Assembly (NCBI RefSeq): GCF_000690055.1
Contig: NZ_JJNZ01000004.1
Span: forward strand, 1-64,000
DNA from: Pseudoalteromonas fuliginea
Lineage (GTDB): Bacteria > Pseudomonadota > Gammaproteobacteria > Enterobacterales > Alteromonadaceae
DNA length: 64,000 nucleotides
Direction of reading: 5' to 3'
Shown: positions 46,331 through 55,726 of the stretch, piece by piece
Layout: every line of letters starts with the position of its first letter
How positions within the stretch are numbered: the first letter of the stretch is position 1
The notes under the pieces: model-generated
Databases searched by the model: none
What the model saw: the letters and a program-made list of their open reading frames with translations, nothing else
What the model was told of the DNA's origin: nothing
Position numbers and translations under genes: made by a program

Positions 46331-48440
46331 GCGTAATTAGCCAGCTATTATGGATTTTTTTATTACGTTTGAAGTCTGGTGATAGTGTTTTATCTGAGAT
46401 ATTAACGGCTTTTAAACCTAAACCAATCAGGCCAACTTCATCCATTACAAAACCACGTTTGTTATTAGAGAAAATCAAAGTACCTGATGGACTTAAAATC
46501 TTTTTAACCCACGTTAATAATTTAATGTGATCGCTTTGCACATCAAACGCGTCTTTCATACGTTTTGAGTTTGAGAACGTTGGAGGGTCTAAAAATATCA
46601 AATCATATTGTGCTGTCGCATGCTCTAACCACTTTAAACAATCTGCTTGTTCAAAACGGTAACGTGTATTACTGATATTGTTTAAATCGAAGTTATCTTG
46701 GCCCCATTTTAAATAGGTTTTAGATAAATCAACTGTTGTAATTGCTTTAGCGCCACCAAGTGCAGCATGCACAGAGGCAGTACCTGTGTATGCAAACAAG
46801 TTTAAAAAGCGTTTATCTTTTGCATTTTCTTGAATATAACGACGCATTAAACGGTGATCTAAAAATAAACCTGTGTCTAAGTAGTCAAATAAATTAACTT
46901 TAAACTTAGCACCAAACTCTTCAACTACCATAGTTCGGTTTTGTTTAGACATGGCCGTATACTGGTCTTCACCCTTTTGCTTTTTACGCACTTTTACAGC
47001 AATATTTTCAGGCGAGATATCAAGTTGTTGCGAAGTCAATGTTATTACGTCTTGCAGGCGTTTTTCTGATGTTTTTTCATCAATTTCTTTAGGCGCTGCA
47101 TATTCAAAAATAACCGCTGAATCACCGTAAATATCTACAGCAACATTGTACTCAGGGATATCCGCTTCATAAACACGATAAGCGTCTACTTTATTTTGTT
47201 TAAGCCAGTTTTTTAAGCCTTGCTTATTCTTTTTCAATCTATTTGCGAATGACGTAGAGCCTTCAAAATTAAGCGCTTTTTTATCATCGGTGGTCAAACT
47301 TACTTGCTTATCATCTAATTGATATAAGTTGAGTTCAACATCAAGTGGGCCATTTTTAAACTTATAACGCTTAAGACGCACAAGTTTTAAAAGTTTAAAT
47401 AAGCTCTCGTCCATACCCAATAAGGCAAGTTTCCAATGATTAAAGTGCTTTTTAAAGCCAACACCTAAATTACGGTGTAAATCAACAAGCTCAGCCATAG
47501 AACCAATACGCTCACCATAAGGTAAGTTTGAAATTACCACACCAGGTAACTTAGCAACGGCTGTAAGCTTAGTGGCATCACTTTGCTTAAACTTAATAAC
47601 ATCATCAAGCTCAGCCCGTTTGGCATTATCAATCGCTTTACTTAAAACTTGTTCATCGTAATCGTGGCCAATTAACCACAATTTAGGGTCGGTAATGTTA
47701 GCAAGTAACTCTTCTTTAAGTTCTTTAAACTTAGCGGCTCTAAAACTGGGTAAACGTTCAAAAGCAAAGCCTTCACGGAATAATCCCGGCGCTTCGTTTC
47801 GTGCCATGCCGGCCGCTTCGATTAAAATAGTACCCGCACCACAACATGGATCGAATAAAGGCTGTTTTACATTATCAAGCCAACCACTTCGCTTAATTAG
47901 TGCAGCCGCTAAATGCTCTTTAATTGGCGCTTTACCTTGGCCTTGACGGTAACCACGTTCAGACAAACGAGGGCCAGAATAGTCAATATACATAGAAACG
48001 CCGTAACGATTTAGTCGTGCAACAACACGTACGTTAGCGTCTTGCTTATCAACGTTGGGACGCTGCTCGTATAAATCATTAAAATAATCAACAATCGCAT
48101 CTTTTATTACAAGACCAGAAAATTGTGTGTTTTTTAATGAGTCATTGGTACCGTTGAAGTCGACAGCGAATGTTTGAGTAGGTCCAAACCACTCTTGCCA
48201 AGGTTGCGATCGCGCAAAATTATACAGGCTATTTTTGTCATCTACGCCTTCTTTTTCTTCAATAAGCATAAGCACACGCGTTGCAAAACGACTTGATAAA
48301 CAAACCTTTTGCGCCAGTAATGAGTCAGCCTCAAAACGAACAGAACCAACAGTTTGCTTAGACACAGTTGCGCCAAGTTCTGTTAATTCATCAACCAATA
48401 AATTTTCGATTCCGATAGAAGTAAGTGCGATAAATTGCAA
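46323..48440 (-). CDS. rlmL: bifunctional 23S rRNA methyltransferase RlmKL
   Basis: Fusion enzyme, 705 aa, making m2G2445 (RlmL half) and m7G2069 (RlmK half) in 23S rRNA. An N-terminal THUMP domain (about 45-155) is followed by the RlmL methyltransferase with FDPCCGAGTILIEAAG and catalytic ISNLPYGERIG. The RlmK half has FAYTGTASVHAALGGA and DPPTFSNSKRM. In E. coli the order is pyrD-zapC-ycbX-rlmL-uup. Here ycbX is missing and its place is taken by a repeat. Confidence 0.94.
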   Translation of the reverse strand: MQFIALTSIGIENLLVDELTELGATVSKQTVGSVRFEADSLLAQKVCLSSRFATRVLMLIEEKEGVDDKNSLYNFARSQPWQEWFGPTQTFAVDFNGTNDSLKNTQFSGLVIKDAIVDYFNDLYEQRPNVDKQDANVRVVARLNRYGVSMYIDYSGPRLSERGYRQGQGKAPIKEHLAAALIKRSGWLDNVKQPLFDPCCGAGTILIEAAGMARNEAPGLFREGFAFERLPSFRAAKFKELKEELLANITDPKLWLIGHDYDEQVLSKAIDNAKRAELDDVIKFKQSDATKLTAVAKLPGVVISNLPYGERIGSMAELVDLHRNLGVGFKKHFNHWKLALLGMDESLFKLLKLVRLKRYKFKNGPLDVELNLYQLDDKQVSLTTDDKKALNFEGSTSFANRLKKNKQGLKNWLKQNKVDAYRVYEADIPEYNVAVDIYGDSAVIFEYAAPKEIDEKTSEKRLQDVITLTSQQLDISPENIAVKVRKKQKGEDQYTAMSKQNRTMVVEEFGAKFKVNLFDYLDTGLFLDHRLMRRYIQENAKDKRFLNLFAYTGTASVHAALGGAKAITTVDLSKTYLKWGQDNFDLNNISNTRYRFEQADCLKWLEHATAQYDLIFLDPPTFSNSKRMKDAFDVQSDHIKLLTWVKKILSPSGTLIFSNNKRGFVMDEVGLIGLGLKAVNISDKTLSPDFKRNKKIHNSWLITHG

Positions 48441-48536
48441 AGTAATAACCCTTAATAGCTAATTGCGCAGGATTATAACATAGGTTGAGTGACATACACG
48501 CCATAAAGACACGCTTAAAAACTTAAATTTGATGAG

Positions 48537-48892
48537 GGTCTGTTGAACTTTCAAGGTTAAATTTGCAGCAGTCTGTTTGGTATTTAGGCAAGGCAGAGCC
48601 TATGCAGTGTGGTCATTCCCCATAAATGGGCGATAACGTAGCATTAATGCCAAACAGGCGCTGCCCAAACGGTTCTTCCTAGGGGCTATTTACTCTTTGT
48701 TGCCTAAGTGGATGTAGGTAAGGGGCGTGAGCAGGACGCGGAAGCTTTGCTCGGTTTTACTTATTCTTACATGGATGTAAGCCAGTATGGTAACGAAGGA
48801 GCAGTTACCGAGCCCACTAGGTTACAAATCTCGCGCCGCGATTAAATAGCCCCTAGTTTGAACAAATTTCAATCCGCAAAGATCAGCAGACC
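48537..48892. repeat. 356-bp structured repeat element with imperfect 29-bp terminal inverted repeats
   Basis: The 452-bp gap 48441-48892 has no gene. The element runs from GGTCTGTTGAACTTTC to its inverted copy ending GATCAGCAGACC. The ends match at about 21 of 29 positions. Inside are a long hairpin (48565-48664, arms GCAGC..CTGTTTGGTATT and AATGCCAAACAG..GCTGC, tip CCCATAAATGGG), a perfect 14-bp long-range pair CTAGGGGCTATTTA (48679-48692)/TAAATAGCCCCTAG (48843-48856), and small hairpins at 48766-48781 (CTTACAT/ATGTAAG) and near 48789-48809 (GGTAAC/GTTACC). It abuts the zapC stop codon. A decayed relative lies at 5668-5790. Confidence 0.65.
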
Positions 48893-49423
48893 TTAGGCGG
48901 TTTGACTTTGGTATTGCTGATTTAGGATGGGGTGGACTCGATTATTCAAAATACGGATTACTTCAAATTGTGCTAAAGATAAGTTTTCGTCCAATTTAAA
49001 TGTTTCACTTAAATTCAAACAAATAGATGCATCAGAGCAGTGCTCTACAATTAAGAAATCACCCGATTGCGCTTTAGATGTTAATTTTACTATTGCCTCT
49101 ACGCTTGGCTCTGTCCCGGTGTATTCTTCAAAAAACCAACTTTTTGCTAAAACGGGCTTTAAGTGATACTTAACAGCGGTCGCATTTAGCGATATTTGAC
49201 AAACTTGAGCCGCAGTCCACAATTCAAATCCATCAAGGTAATTATAAACTTGCTCGTAAAATGCCGCATCTTCGAGGCTAAAGCGTGGATTCTTAAAAAC
49301 AGAATCCGTTAACTGTCTTAACTTATAAGGCGTACATAATTGCATATCGTCATTTAAATCAAGTAATAAACGGTTTTTATCAGGACAAGCAATCCACTGC
49401 CATTGCTTTGATGCTTGTAACAT
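48893..49423 (-). CDS. zapC: cell division protein ZapC
   Basis: Cytoplasmic FtsZ-ring stabiliser, 176 aa (E. coli 180). Matching blocks are WIACPDKNRLLLDLNDDMQL (about 11-30), YHLKPVLAKSWFF, ASICLNLSETF and the near-C-terminal VIRILNNRVHPIL. It sits 122 bases after pyrD, as in E. coli. The stop codon lies directly against the end of the repeat element. Confidence 0.82.
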   Translation of the reverse strand: MLQASKQWQWIACPDKNRLLLDLNDDMQLCTPYKLRQLTDSVFKNPRFSLEDAAFYEQVYNYLDGFELWTAAQVCQISLNATAVKYHLKPVLAKSWFFEEYTGTEPSVEAIVKLTSKAQSGDFLIVEHCSDASICLNLSETFKLDENLSLAQFEVIRILNNRVHPILNQQYQSQTA

Positions 49424-49545
49424 TTACTCCTCCTTGGGTTTATTAAAATAATTAGACGTTGCTTAGAGTATAACGGCTTCTGACCATTTTTTAAATATTT
49501 GTTTAGAACATTTATCGAACGATCAAAAGCTTAGATAACTGATCC

Positions 49546-50556
49546 TTATAAGCCGTTAACGATCGTCTTTACCAATTGTGGACCTTTGTAGATGAACCCA
49601 GTATAAACTTGAACTAAATTTGCGCCTGCATCTAACTTTTCTTTTGCAGATGTAGCATCGTCAATACCGCCTACTCCGATGATTGGCAACTTACCTTGTG
49701 TTAAACGCTTTAATTCGCTTACGACCTCTGTAGAGCGCATTCTAACAGGGTGACCTGACAAACCGCCGGCCTCTTCTGCATATTGCTGCCCCATAACTGC
49801 AGCTCGTTCAAGTGTAGTGTTAGTTGCAATCACACCATCAATTTTATTATTTAAAAGTGACTCACTTACTTGCTTTATTTGTATTTGATCCAGATCCGGC
49901 GCAATTTTTATCAGCATCGGAACTTGCTTATTGTGTTTAGCTGCTAGATCAAGTTGCTCGCTTTTAAGGCTTTGCAGTAAATCATCAAGCGCTGCACCAT
50001 ATTGTAAATCACGAAGTCCAGGGGTATTTGGTGATGAAATATTTACCGTAATGTATGAGGCATGCTCAAATACTTTACGCATACAATAAATGTAGTCATC
50101 TTTACCTTGCTCATTAGGTGTATCTTTATTTTTACCAATATTGATACCGAGTATCCCACTGTACTTTGCCGCTTTTACGTTAGCGATTAAGTTATCAACG
50201 CCTTTATTATTAAACCCCATGCGATTAATAATTGCATTTGACTCTGGCAACCTAAAAATACGAGGTTTATCATTACCCACTTGAGGGCGCGGTGTAACCG
50301 TACCGACTTCGATAAAACCAAAGCCCATTTGGCTAAATGCATCTATACATTCAGCATTTTTATCAAGCCCTGCAGCAAGCCCAACTGGGTTTTTGAATTC
50401 AAGGCCTAAAAAATTAACTGGTTTGTCTGCAATACTTTGCGACCAAGCGGCACTTAACGGTGTGTTAGCGAAGCGACGTAGGTTACTTAGAGCAAACTCA
50501 TGCGCCCACTCCGCATCACGGGTAAACATAAAACGGCGAGCTAAATCGTAAAACAT
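49546..50556 (-). CDS. pyrD: dihydroorotate dehydrogenase, class 2 (quinone)
   Basis: FMN enzyme, 336 aa as in E. coli, oxidising dihydroorotate to orotate at the inner membrane with quinone as acceptor. The N-terminal amphipathic helix [20 protein letters not shown] marks class 2. Other blocks are [26 protein letters not shown] (catalytic Ser) and IKIAPDL. It follows gdhB by 119 bp that includes the gdhB-side terminator. Confidence 0.96.
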   Translation of the reverse strand: MFYDLARRFMFTRDAEWAHEFALSNLRRFANTPLSAAWSQSIADKPVNFLGLEFKNPVGLAAGLDKNAECIDAFSQMGFGFIEVGTVTPRPQVGNDKPRIFRLPESNAIINRMGFNNKGVDNLIANVKAAKYSGILGINIGKNKDTPNEQGKDDYIYCMRKVFEHASYITVNISSPNTPGLRDLQYGAALDDLLQSLKSEQLDLAAKHNKQVPMLIKIAPDLDQIQIKQVSESLLNNKIDGVIATNTTLERAAVMGQQYAEEAGGLSGHPVRMRSTEVVSELKRLTQGKLPIIGVGGIDDATSAKEKLDAGANLVQVYTGFIYKGPQLVKTIVNGL

Positions 50557-50584
50557 GAATATAATCCTCTATTAAAATACAGAC

Positions 50585-50615
50585 AAAAAAATACCTCAGA
50601 CAAGGCTGAGGTATT
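50585..50615 (-). terminator. terminator after the giant glutamate dehydrogenase gene
   Basis: On the minus strand AATACCTCAG and CTGAGGTATT pair around six bases and are followed by a run of seven T. It lies about 61 bases past the stop of the glutamate dehydrogenase gene. Confidence 0.8.
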
Positions 50616-50675
50616 GTATAACAAAATAATCAATTCATTTATTTTTTGTGAAATAAAAACAAATGAAAGGCTAAA

Positions 50676-53600
50676 TTATTTGCCTGAAGTATTACAATTA
50701 TGGCTCAATAACATTAATTCACGAAGTGCTACAGAGAACTTAGCAAAATCATGACTTTGTGAAGTTTTAAATTCAGCCAACATCTGTTTCCAACGAAGTA
50801 ATAATAACTCTTGGTTATCCATCCATTCATCTATTTGACTATCAACATCTTTTTCATCAGCTTCAAAGCTATTTAATACTACTTCAGCTAACGTACGTTG
50901 TTGCCAATCTAGCTCTTCACGGTAAGAAGAACGAGCAAGCGCTTGCCAATGGTTTGCAACCGGTTGATGGGTAATTTGATCTAAGAACCAATGCAGACCC
51001 ATTCGCGCACCAAGTTTAAAGTACGTATTAGATACCATTGAGATACCTCGGCCCGAACTATTCGCAATTTCCGCTAAGTCCATTACCGAGAACAAACTTG
51101 ATAATGCCACAATTCGCTTAGCGATAGCTTCCGGTACACCACTTTCAATTAGCTTATTAGCTTCTTGTACTATGCGATCATTTTCTTTCTCAACGATATA
51201 AGTATTTAAGTTTTCACTTAAATCTTTGAATGTTGGTGCAAAATACTCAATTCCTTGCTCAATCGTTTGCGCCTTATTACGATGACGTAAGAACCAACGT
51301 GTAGTTCGACGCACAGTACGACGAAGTTGGTAAAGCATCTCAGTTTGTACAGCTGCTGGTATCTTATTATCTAATGCGCTTATAGAAGACCATGTATCGC
51401 GCATTTCAAAAATTTCACTGGCAATTGAATAACACATTGCTATTTCAGCTTCGCTTGCGCCAGTTTCTTCATGCATACGTACCATGAAGTTTAAACCCAT
51501 ATCATTAACGATATTGTTAGCAAGTTTAGTTGCAATAATTTCTTTACGAAGTGGATGGTTGTTCATCGCATCGTTAAACTTCTCACGTAATGGCCGTGGA
51601 AACGATTTGACGAGCAGCTGGCGGTAATATGGGTTTTCAGTAATTTCATCACTTACTAAAGACTCTTTTAATACCATTTTAGCGTAAGACACGAGCACTG
51701 AAAGCTCAGGGCGAGTTAAGTCTTTACCTGCGGCTGCACGTTCTGCCAATTCTTCATCACTAGGAATGAACTCGATAGCACGGTTTAGCTTGCCGTCTTT
51801 TTCAAGCGCATGAATAAAACGTATTTTTTCTTTAAGAGTAGACGTGCCCTTCGATTGCGTAATTGAAATCGTATGCGTTTGACGATAACAATCTTTAAGC
51901 ACTAATTCAGAGACTTCATCAGTCATTGAATAAAGTAGCTCATCACGTTGTTTACGGGTTAAATCACCTTCTGCAACTAAGCCATTAAGTAAAATTTTAA
52001 TGTTAACTTCGTTATCAGAACACGCAACACCCCCTACGTTATCGATAAAGTCAGTGTTGACACGCCCGCCTTTTGCTGCAAACTCTATACGGCCAAGTTG
52101 AGTTGCGCCTAAGTTACCGCCCTCACCTATAATTTTTGCACCCAACTCATTACCATTAATGCGAAGTGCATCGTTTGCACGATCTCCAACATCTGCATCA
52201 GTTTCTTTAGAGTTTTTAATGTACGTTCCGATACCGCCATTCCACAGTAAATCGAAGTTCATCATTAATGATGCTTTCATTAATTCGTTTGGTGTCATAC
52301 TTGCTTTTTTAGTGCCAAGCATTTTTTTCATTTCAGGGCTTAATGTTATTGATTTAGCCGCGCGAGAAAAAATACCTCCACCTGCAGAAATAAGGTCTTT
52401 GTTATAATCTTCCCAAGATGAGCGCGGCATATTAAATAGACGTTCGCGCTCTGGGTAAGATGTCGCTGCATCTGGGTTAGGATCAATAAAAATATGCATA
52501 TGATTAAATGCAACTTGTAAACGAATATGTTTAGACAACAACATACCATTACCAAACACATCCCCTGCCATATCGCCTATGGCGACCACTGTAAAGTCGG
52601 TAGTTTGACAATCGATATCCATTTCACGGAAATGACGCTTAACTGATTCCCATGCACCTTTAGCAGTGATACCCATTTTCTTGTGGTCATAACCAACAGA
52701 ACCACCTGAAGCAAACGCATCACCTAGCCAGAAGTTATATTCATTCGCAATACCATTTGCAATGTCTGAGAAGGTGGCTGTCCCTTTATCAGCCGCAACT
52801 ACTAAGTAAGCATCATCTTCGTCATGACGAACAACATCTCGAGCTGGCATTATTTCACCACGTTCAATGTTATCTGTAATATCTAATAAGCCGCGAATAA
52901 ATATTTTATAACATTCTTGGCCTTCTTTTATAAACGCTTCGCGTTCAGTCGGTAGCTGTTTACATACAAAACCACCTTTAGAGCCAACAGGTACAATTAC
53001 TGTATTTTTAACTTGTTGCGCTTTTACCAGACCAAGGACTTCTGTACGGAAATCTTCACGACGATCAGACCAACGAAGTCCACCACGAGCCACCTTACCA
53101 TAACGTAAATGCACGCCTTCAACACGTGGGGAGTAAACAAAAATCTCAAATGCAGGAAGTGGCAATGGTACATCAGGAATTAGACTAGGTTGAATCTTAA
53201 ATGAGACATAAGATTTAAACTGACCTTGTGCATCTTTTTGATAATAATTAGTACGAAGCGTTGCAACAATCATATCAACGTATAAACGTATAATTCGGTC
53301 ATCATCAAGGTTGGCAACATTTTCAAGTTCTAGGTAAATTTGTGCTATTAATTTCTCAAGTGTTTTAGCACTAGCCGGGGCTTTAATTGAGAACTTTTTA
53401 GCGAACAAATTAACTATTTGCGCAGCAATATTTGGGTAATTAGCAAAAGTACTTTCAATATACGTTTGCGAGAACGTAACACCAATTTGACGCATATATT
53501 TAGCATAAGCACGTAAAATAGAAGCTTCACGACCTGCTAGGCCACCCATTAAAACTAAACGGTTAAAACCATCGTTTTCTAGACGGTTGCCCCAAACATT

Positions 53601-55517
53601 TGTTAATGCAGCGCGAAAACGTGCTGAAATTTTATCAAAGTCAGCCATTCCTTTGCTGTCTATTAGCATAGAAAAATCCATGATCCAATTAATACGACCA
53701 TCACTGGTTTTAACTGAATATGGCGTTTCGCCAACAACACGTAGACCAAAGTTTTCAAGCATTGGCATAACATCAGATAAATGAATTGGCTCATCTTTAT
53801 GGAATAAGCTTAATCGTACAATATTGCTATTAGCTTCTTCTTGTGGACGATAAAACAACATTTCTAGTTTATTTTCGTCGGTCAATAATTCTAGTTTTTC
53901 AATATCTACAACTGCGGCACTGGGAAGCACTTCATCCTTATATGAACGTGCAAACGCATTACAGTATTTACGGTTTAAATCGTTACCGCGTGCTTCACCA
54001 GCTGATTCTAAAAGCGCAGACTGCAACTTGTCTTCCCAAGTACGCGCAGCTTCTATTAAATTATTTTCGATGTCTTTCACGTTATATTCAATATTGTTAT
54101 CGGTCACACGAACAGTGTAATGGGTACGCGCCAGTGTTGACTCAGAAAAGTAAGTAGTAAATTCGACTTTGTTGTCAGAATTAAATGCGTTGCCTAAAAT
54201 ATCTTGCGTTTCACGACGAAGCGCTGTGTTGTAACGTTCTCGAGGAACATAAACCATACATGAGAAAAATCGGCCGTAAGCATCTTTACGAACGAATAAG
54301 CGACACATGTCACGCTCTTGTACTTGTAAAACCCCCATGGCAACTTCAAGTAGTTCGTTTTCACGCGCTTGAACTAGCTCGTCGCGGGGATAGGTTTCTA
54401 AAATATTTAAAACCGCTTTGTAAGCATGCGTGCCTTTAGCAAAGTCACATATCTCCATGATGCGGTTAATCTTACTCTTTAATACAGGGACATCCGCGGC
54501 GCTATTATTATAAAAACTTGAAGAAAACAACCCAATAAAACGGTCTTCGCCAATTACATTCCCTTCATCGTCAAAACGTTTTATACCAACATAGTCAATA
54601 TAAGCGGGGCGATGTACACGAGAAAGTGAATTGGTTTTTGTTAAAATTAATAAATTACTGCTACGCGCTTCTTGGCGTGCTACTTCTGGTAATTCTGATA
54701 ATAATCGTGTGTGTTCTTCAGTTGAATTTTTCATCAAGCCAAGGCTAGTGTCCATTTTGCCTTTTAATTGGTAATCACCTTGCACAGGGCTTAATTCATA
54801 TTCGCGATAGCCCATTAGTGTGAAATTATCTTTAACTAACCAATCTAAAAACTCTACCGTTTCGGCAACTTCGTTTTCATTTTTATTGTGGCGACGCTTA
54901 GGTAGCTCTTTGGTGACCGCAATTAATTTTTTACGAATAGGCTGCCAATCTTCAACTGCAACGGATACATCAACAAGTACTGATTCTAATTCTTTTTTGA
55001 AAGACTCAATTACAGAAGAATCTGTTTGACGATCAATTTCAATAAAGAAAACCGTTTTAGTCGACGTCGATTCTTGCTCTGCTTTTAAATTAGATAAACC
55101 CGATATTTTCGTGTTTTTGTCACGTTGAATTTTAAGTGGGCTATGAAGTAATAAGTGAGAGGCGATATTTTCACGAGTCATGGCCATACGCACTGAATCT
55201 ACTAAAAAAGGCATATCTTTAGCAATAATTTCAACAATTGTATGCGATGACTGCCAGCCATCTTTAGCCACTTCGGGATTGAAAACGCGGATAACAGCAT
55301 TATCAGTTGTATTCTTTTCTAGCGAATTCCAAAGGCTTAGTGCAGCGCCATATAAGTCACTATCGTTACGATTAGCCAAATCCTCTTTAGACATGTTGCT
55401 GTACAAGGCTTTGGCGAATTTTTCAACGAGTAACACATTATCAGCGTGAACTTTTTTTTGGATCAGCTTACAAACATTATCTAGGATAACCGAGGCTTGG
55501 CCTTCATTTCGTGTCAT
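50676..55517 (-). CDS. gdhB: NAD-specific glutamate dehydrogenase, 180-kDa class
   Basis: Very large NAD-dependent catabolic glutamate dehydrogenase, 1613 aa, of the class first known from Pseudomonas and Streptomyces. It deaminates glutamate to 2-oxoglutarate. The N-terminal 700 or so residues hold ACT-like regulatory modules. The catalytic part (about 780-1290) has KVARGGLRWSDR near 806, VPVGSKGGFV near 845, YDHKKMGITAKGAWESVKRH and GGIGTYIKNS. The C-terminal third is the helical family-specific region. Allosteric control by arginine or citrate is known in relatives. Monocistronic, with a terminator after it. Confidence 0.93.
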   Translation of the reverse strand: MTRNEGQASVILDNVCKLIQKKVHADNVLLVEKFAKALYSNMSKEDLANRNDSDLYGAALSLWNSLEKNTTDNAVIRVFNPEVAKDGWQSSHTIVEIIAKDMPFLVDSVRMAMTRENIASHLLLHSPLKIQRDKNTKISGLSNLKAEQESTSTKTVFFIEIDRQTDSSVIESFKKELESVLVDVSVAVEDWQPIRKKLIAVTKELPKRRHNKNENEVAETVEFLDWLVKDNFTLMGYREYELSPVQGDYQLKGKMDTSLGLMKNSTEEHTRLLSELPEVARQEARSSNLLILTKTNSLSRVHRPAYIDYVGIKRFDDEGNVIGEDRFIGLFSSSFYNNSAADVPVLKSKINRIMEICDFAKGTHAYKAVLNILETYPRDELVQARENELLEVAMGVLQVQERDMCRLFVRKDAYGRFFSCMVYVPRERYNTALRRETQDILGNAFNSDNKVEFTTYFSESTLARTHYTVRVTDNNIEYNVKDIENNLIEAARTWEDKLQSALLESAGEARGNDLNRKYCNAFARSYKDEVLPSAAVVDIEKLELLTDENKLEMLFYRPQEEANSNIVRLSLFHKDEPIHLSDVMPMLENFGLRVVGETPYSVKTSDGRINWIMDFSMLIDSKGMADFDKISARFRAALTNVWGNRLENDGFNRLVLMGGLAGREASILRAYAKYMRQIGVTFSQTYIESTFANYPNIAAQIVNLFAKKFSIKAPASAKTLEKLIAQIYLELENVANLDDDRIIRLYVDMIVATLRTNYYQKDAQGQFKSYVSFKIQPSLIPDVPLPLPAFEIFVYSPRVEGVHLRYGKVARGGLRWSDRREDFRTEVLGLVKAQQVKNTVIVPVGSKGGFVCKQLPTEREAFIKEGQECYKIFIRGLLDITDNIERGEIMPARDVVRHDEDDAYLVVAADKGTATFSDIANGIANEYNFWLGDAFASGGSVGYDHKKMGITAKGAWESVKRHFREMDIDCQTTDFTVVAIGDMAGDVFGNGMLLSKHIRLQVAFNHMHIFIDPNPDAATSYPERERLFNMPRSSWEDYNKDLISAGGGIFSRAAKSITLSPEMKKMLGTKKASMTPNELMKASLMMNFDLLWNGGIGTYIKNSKETDADVGDRANDALRINGNELGAKIIGEGGNLGATQLGRIEFAAKGGRVNTDFIDNVGGVACSDNEVNIKILLNGLVAEGDLTRKQRDELLYSMTDEVSELVLKDCYRQTHTISITQSKGTSTLKEKIRFIHALEKDGKLNRAIEFIPSDEELAERAAAGKDLTRPELSVLVSYAKMVLKESLVSDEITENPYYRQLLVKSFPRPLREKFNDAMNNHPLRKEIIATKLANNIVNDMGLNFMVRMHEETGASEAEIAMCYSIASEIFEMRDTWSSISALDNKIPAAVQTEMLYQLRRTVRRTTRWFLRHRNKAQTIEQGIEYFAPTFKDLSENLNTYIVEKENDRIVQEANKLIESGVPEAIAKRIVALSSLFSVMDLAEIANSSGRGISMVSNTYFKLGARMGLHWFLDQITHQPVANHWQALARSSYREELDWQQRTLAEVVLNSFEADEKDVDSQIDEWMDNQELLLLRWKQMLAEFKTSQSHDFAKFSVALRELMLLSHNCNTSGK

Positions 55518-55726
55518 TGTATGTTCCTTAATCTATTACTGCCTAGTGGCAGAATATTTGTACAGCCATTTATTAGCGTGGAGTCAGCTAAATTCTAACC
55601 CTTTTACAGCTAATAAACAGCCTTTTCGATGAAAACATTTTAAGCTTTTCAGCTATTTGGTCATCTATTCACAAATTATAGATATAAATGGCCATTACTG
55701 GCCATTAAGGAGCAAAATTATTCACT

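Noticed and set aside
55687..55706. Terminator at AATGGCCATTACTGGCCATT downstream of the RND gene
   Set aside because: The 8-bp stem pairs well, but no U-tract follows on the minus strand, so it is not listed as a feature.
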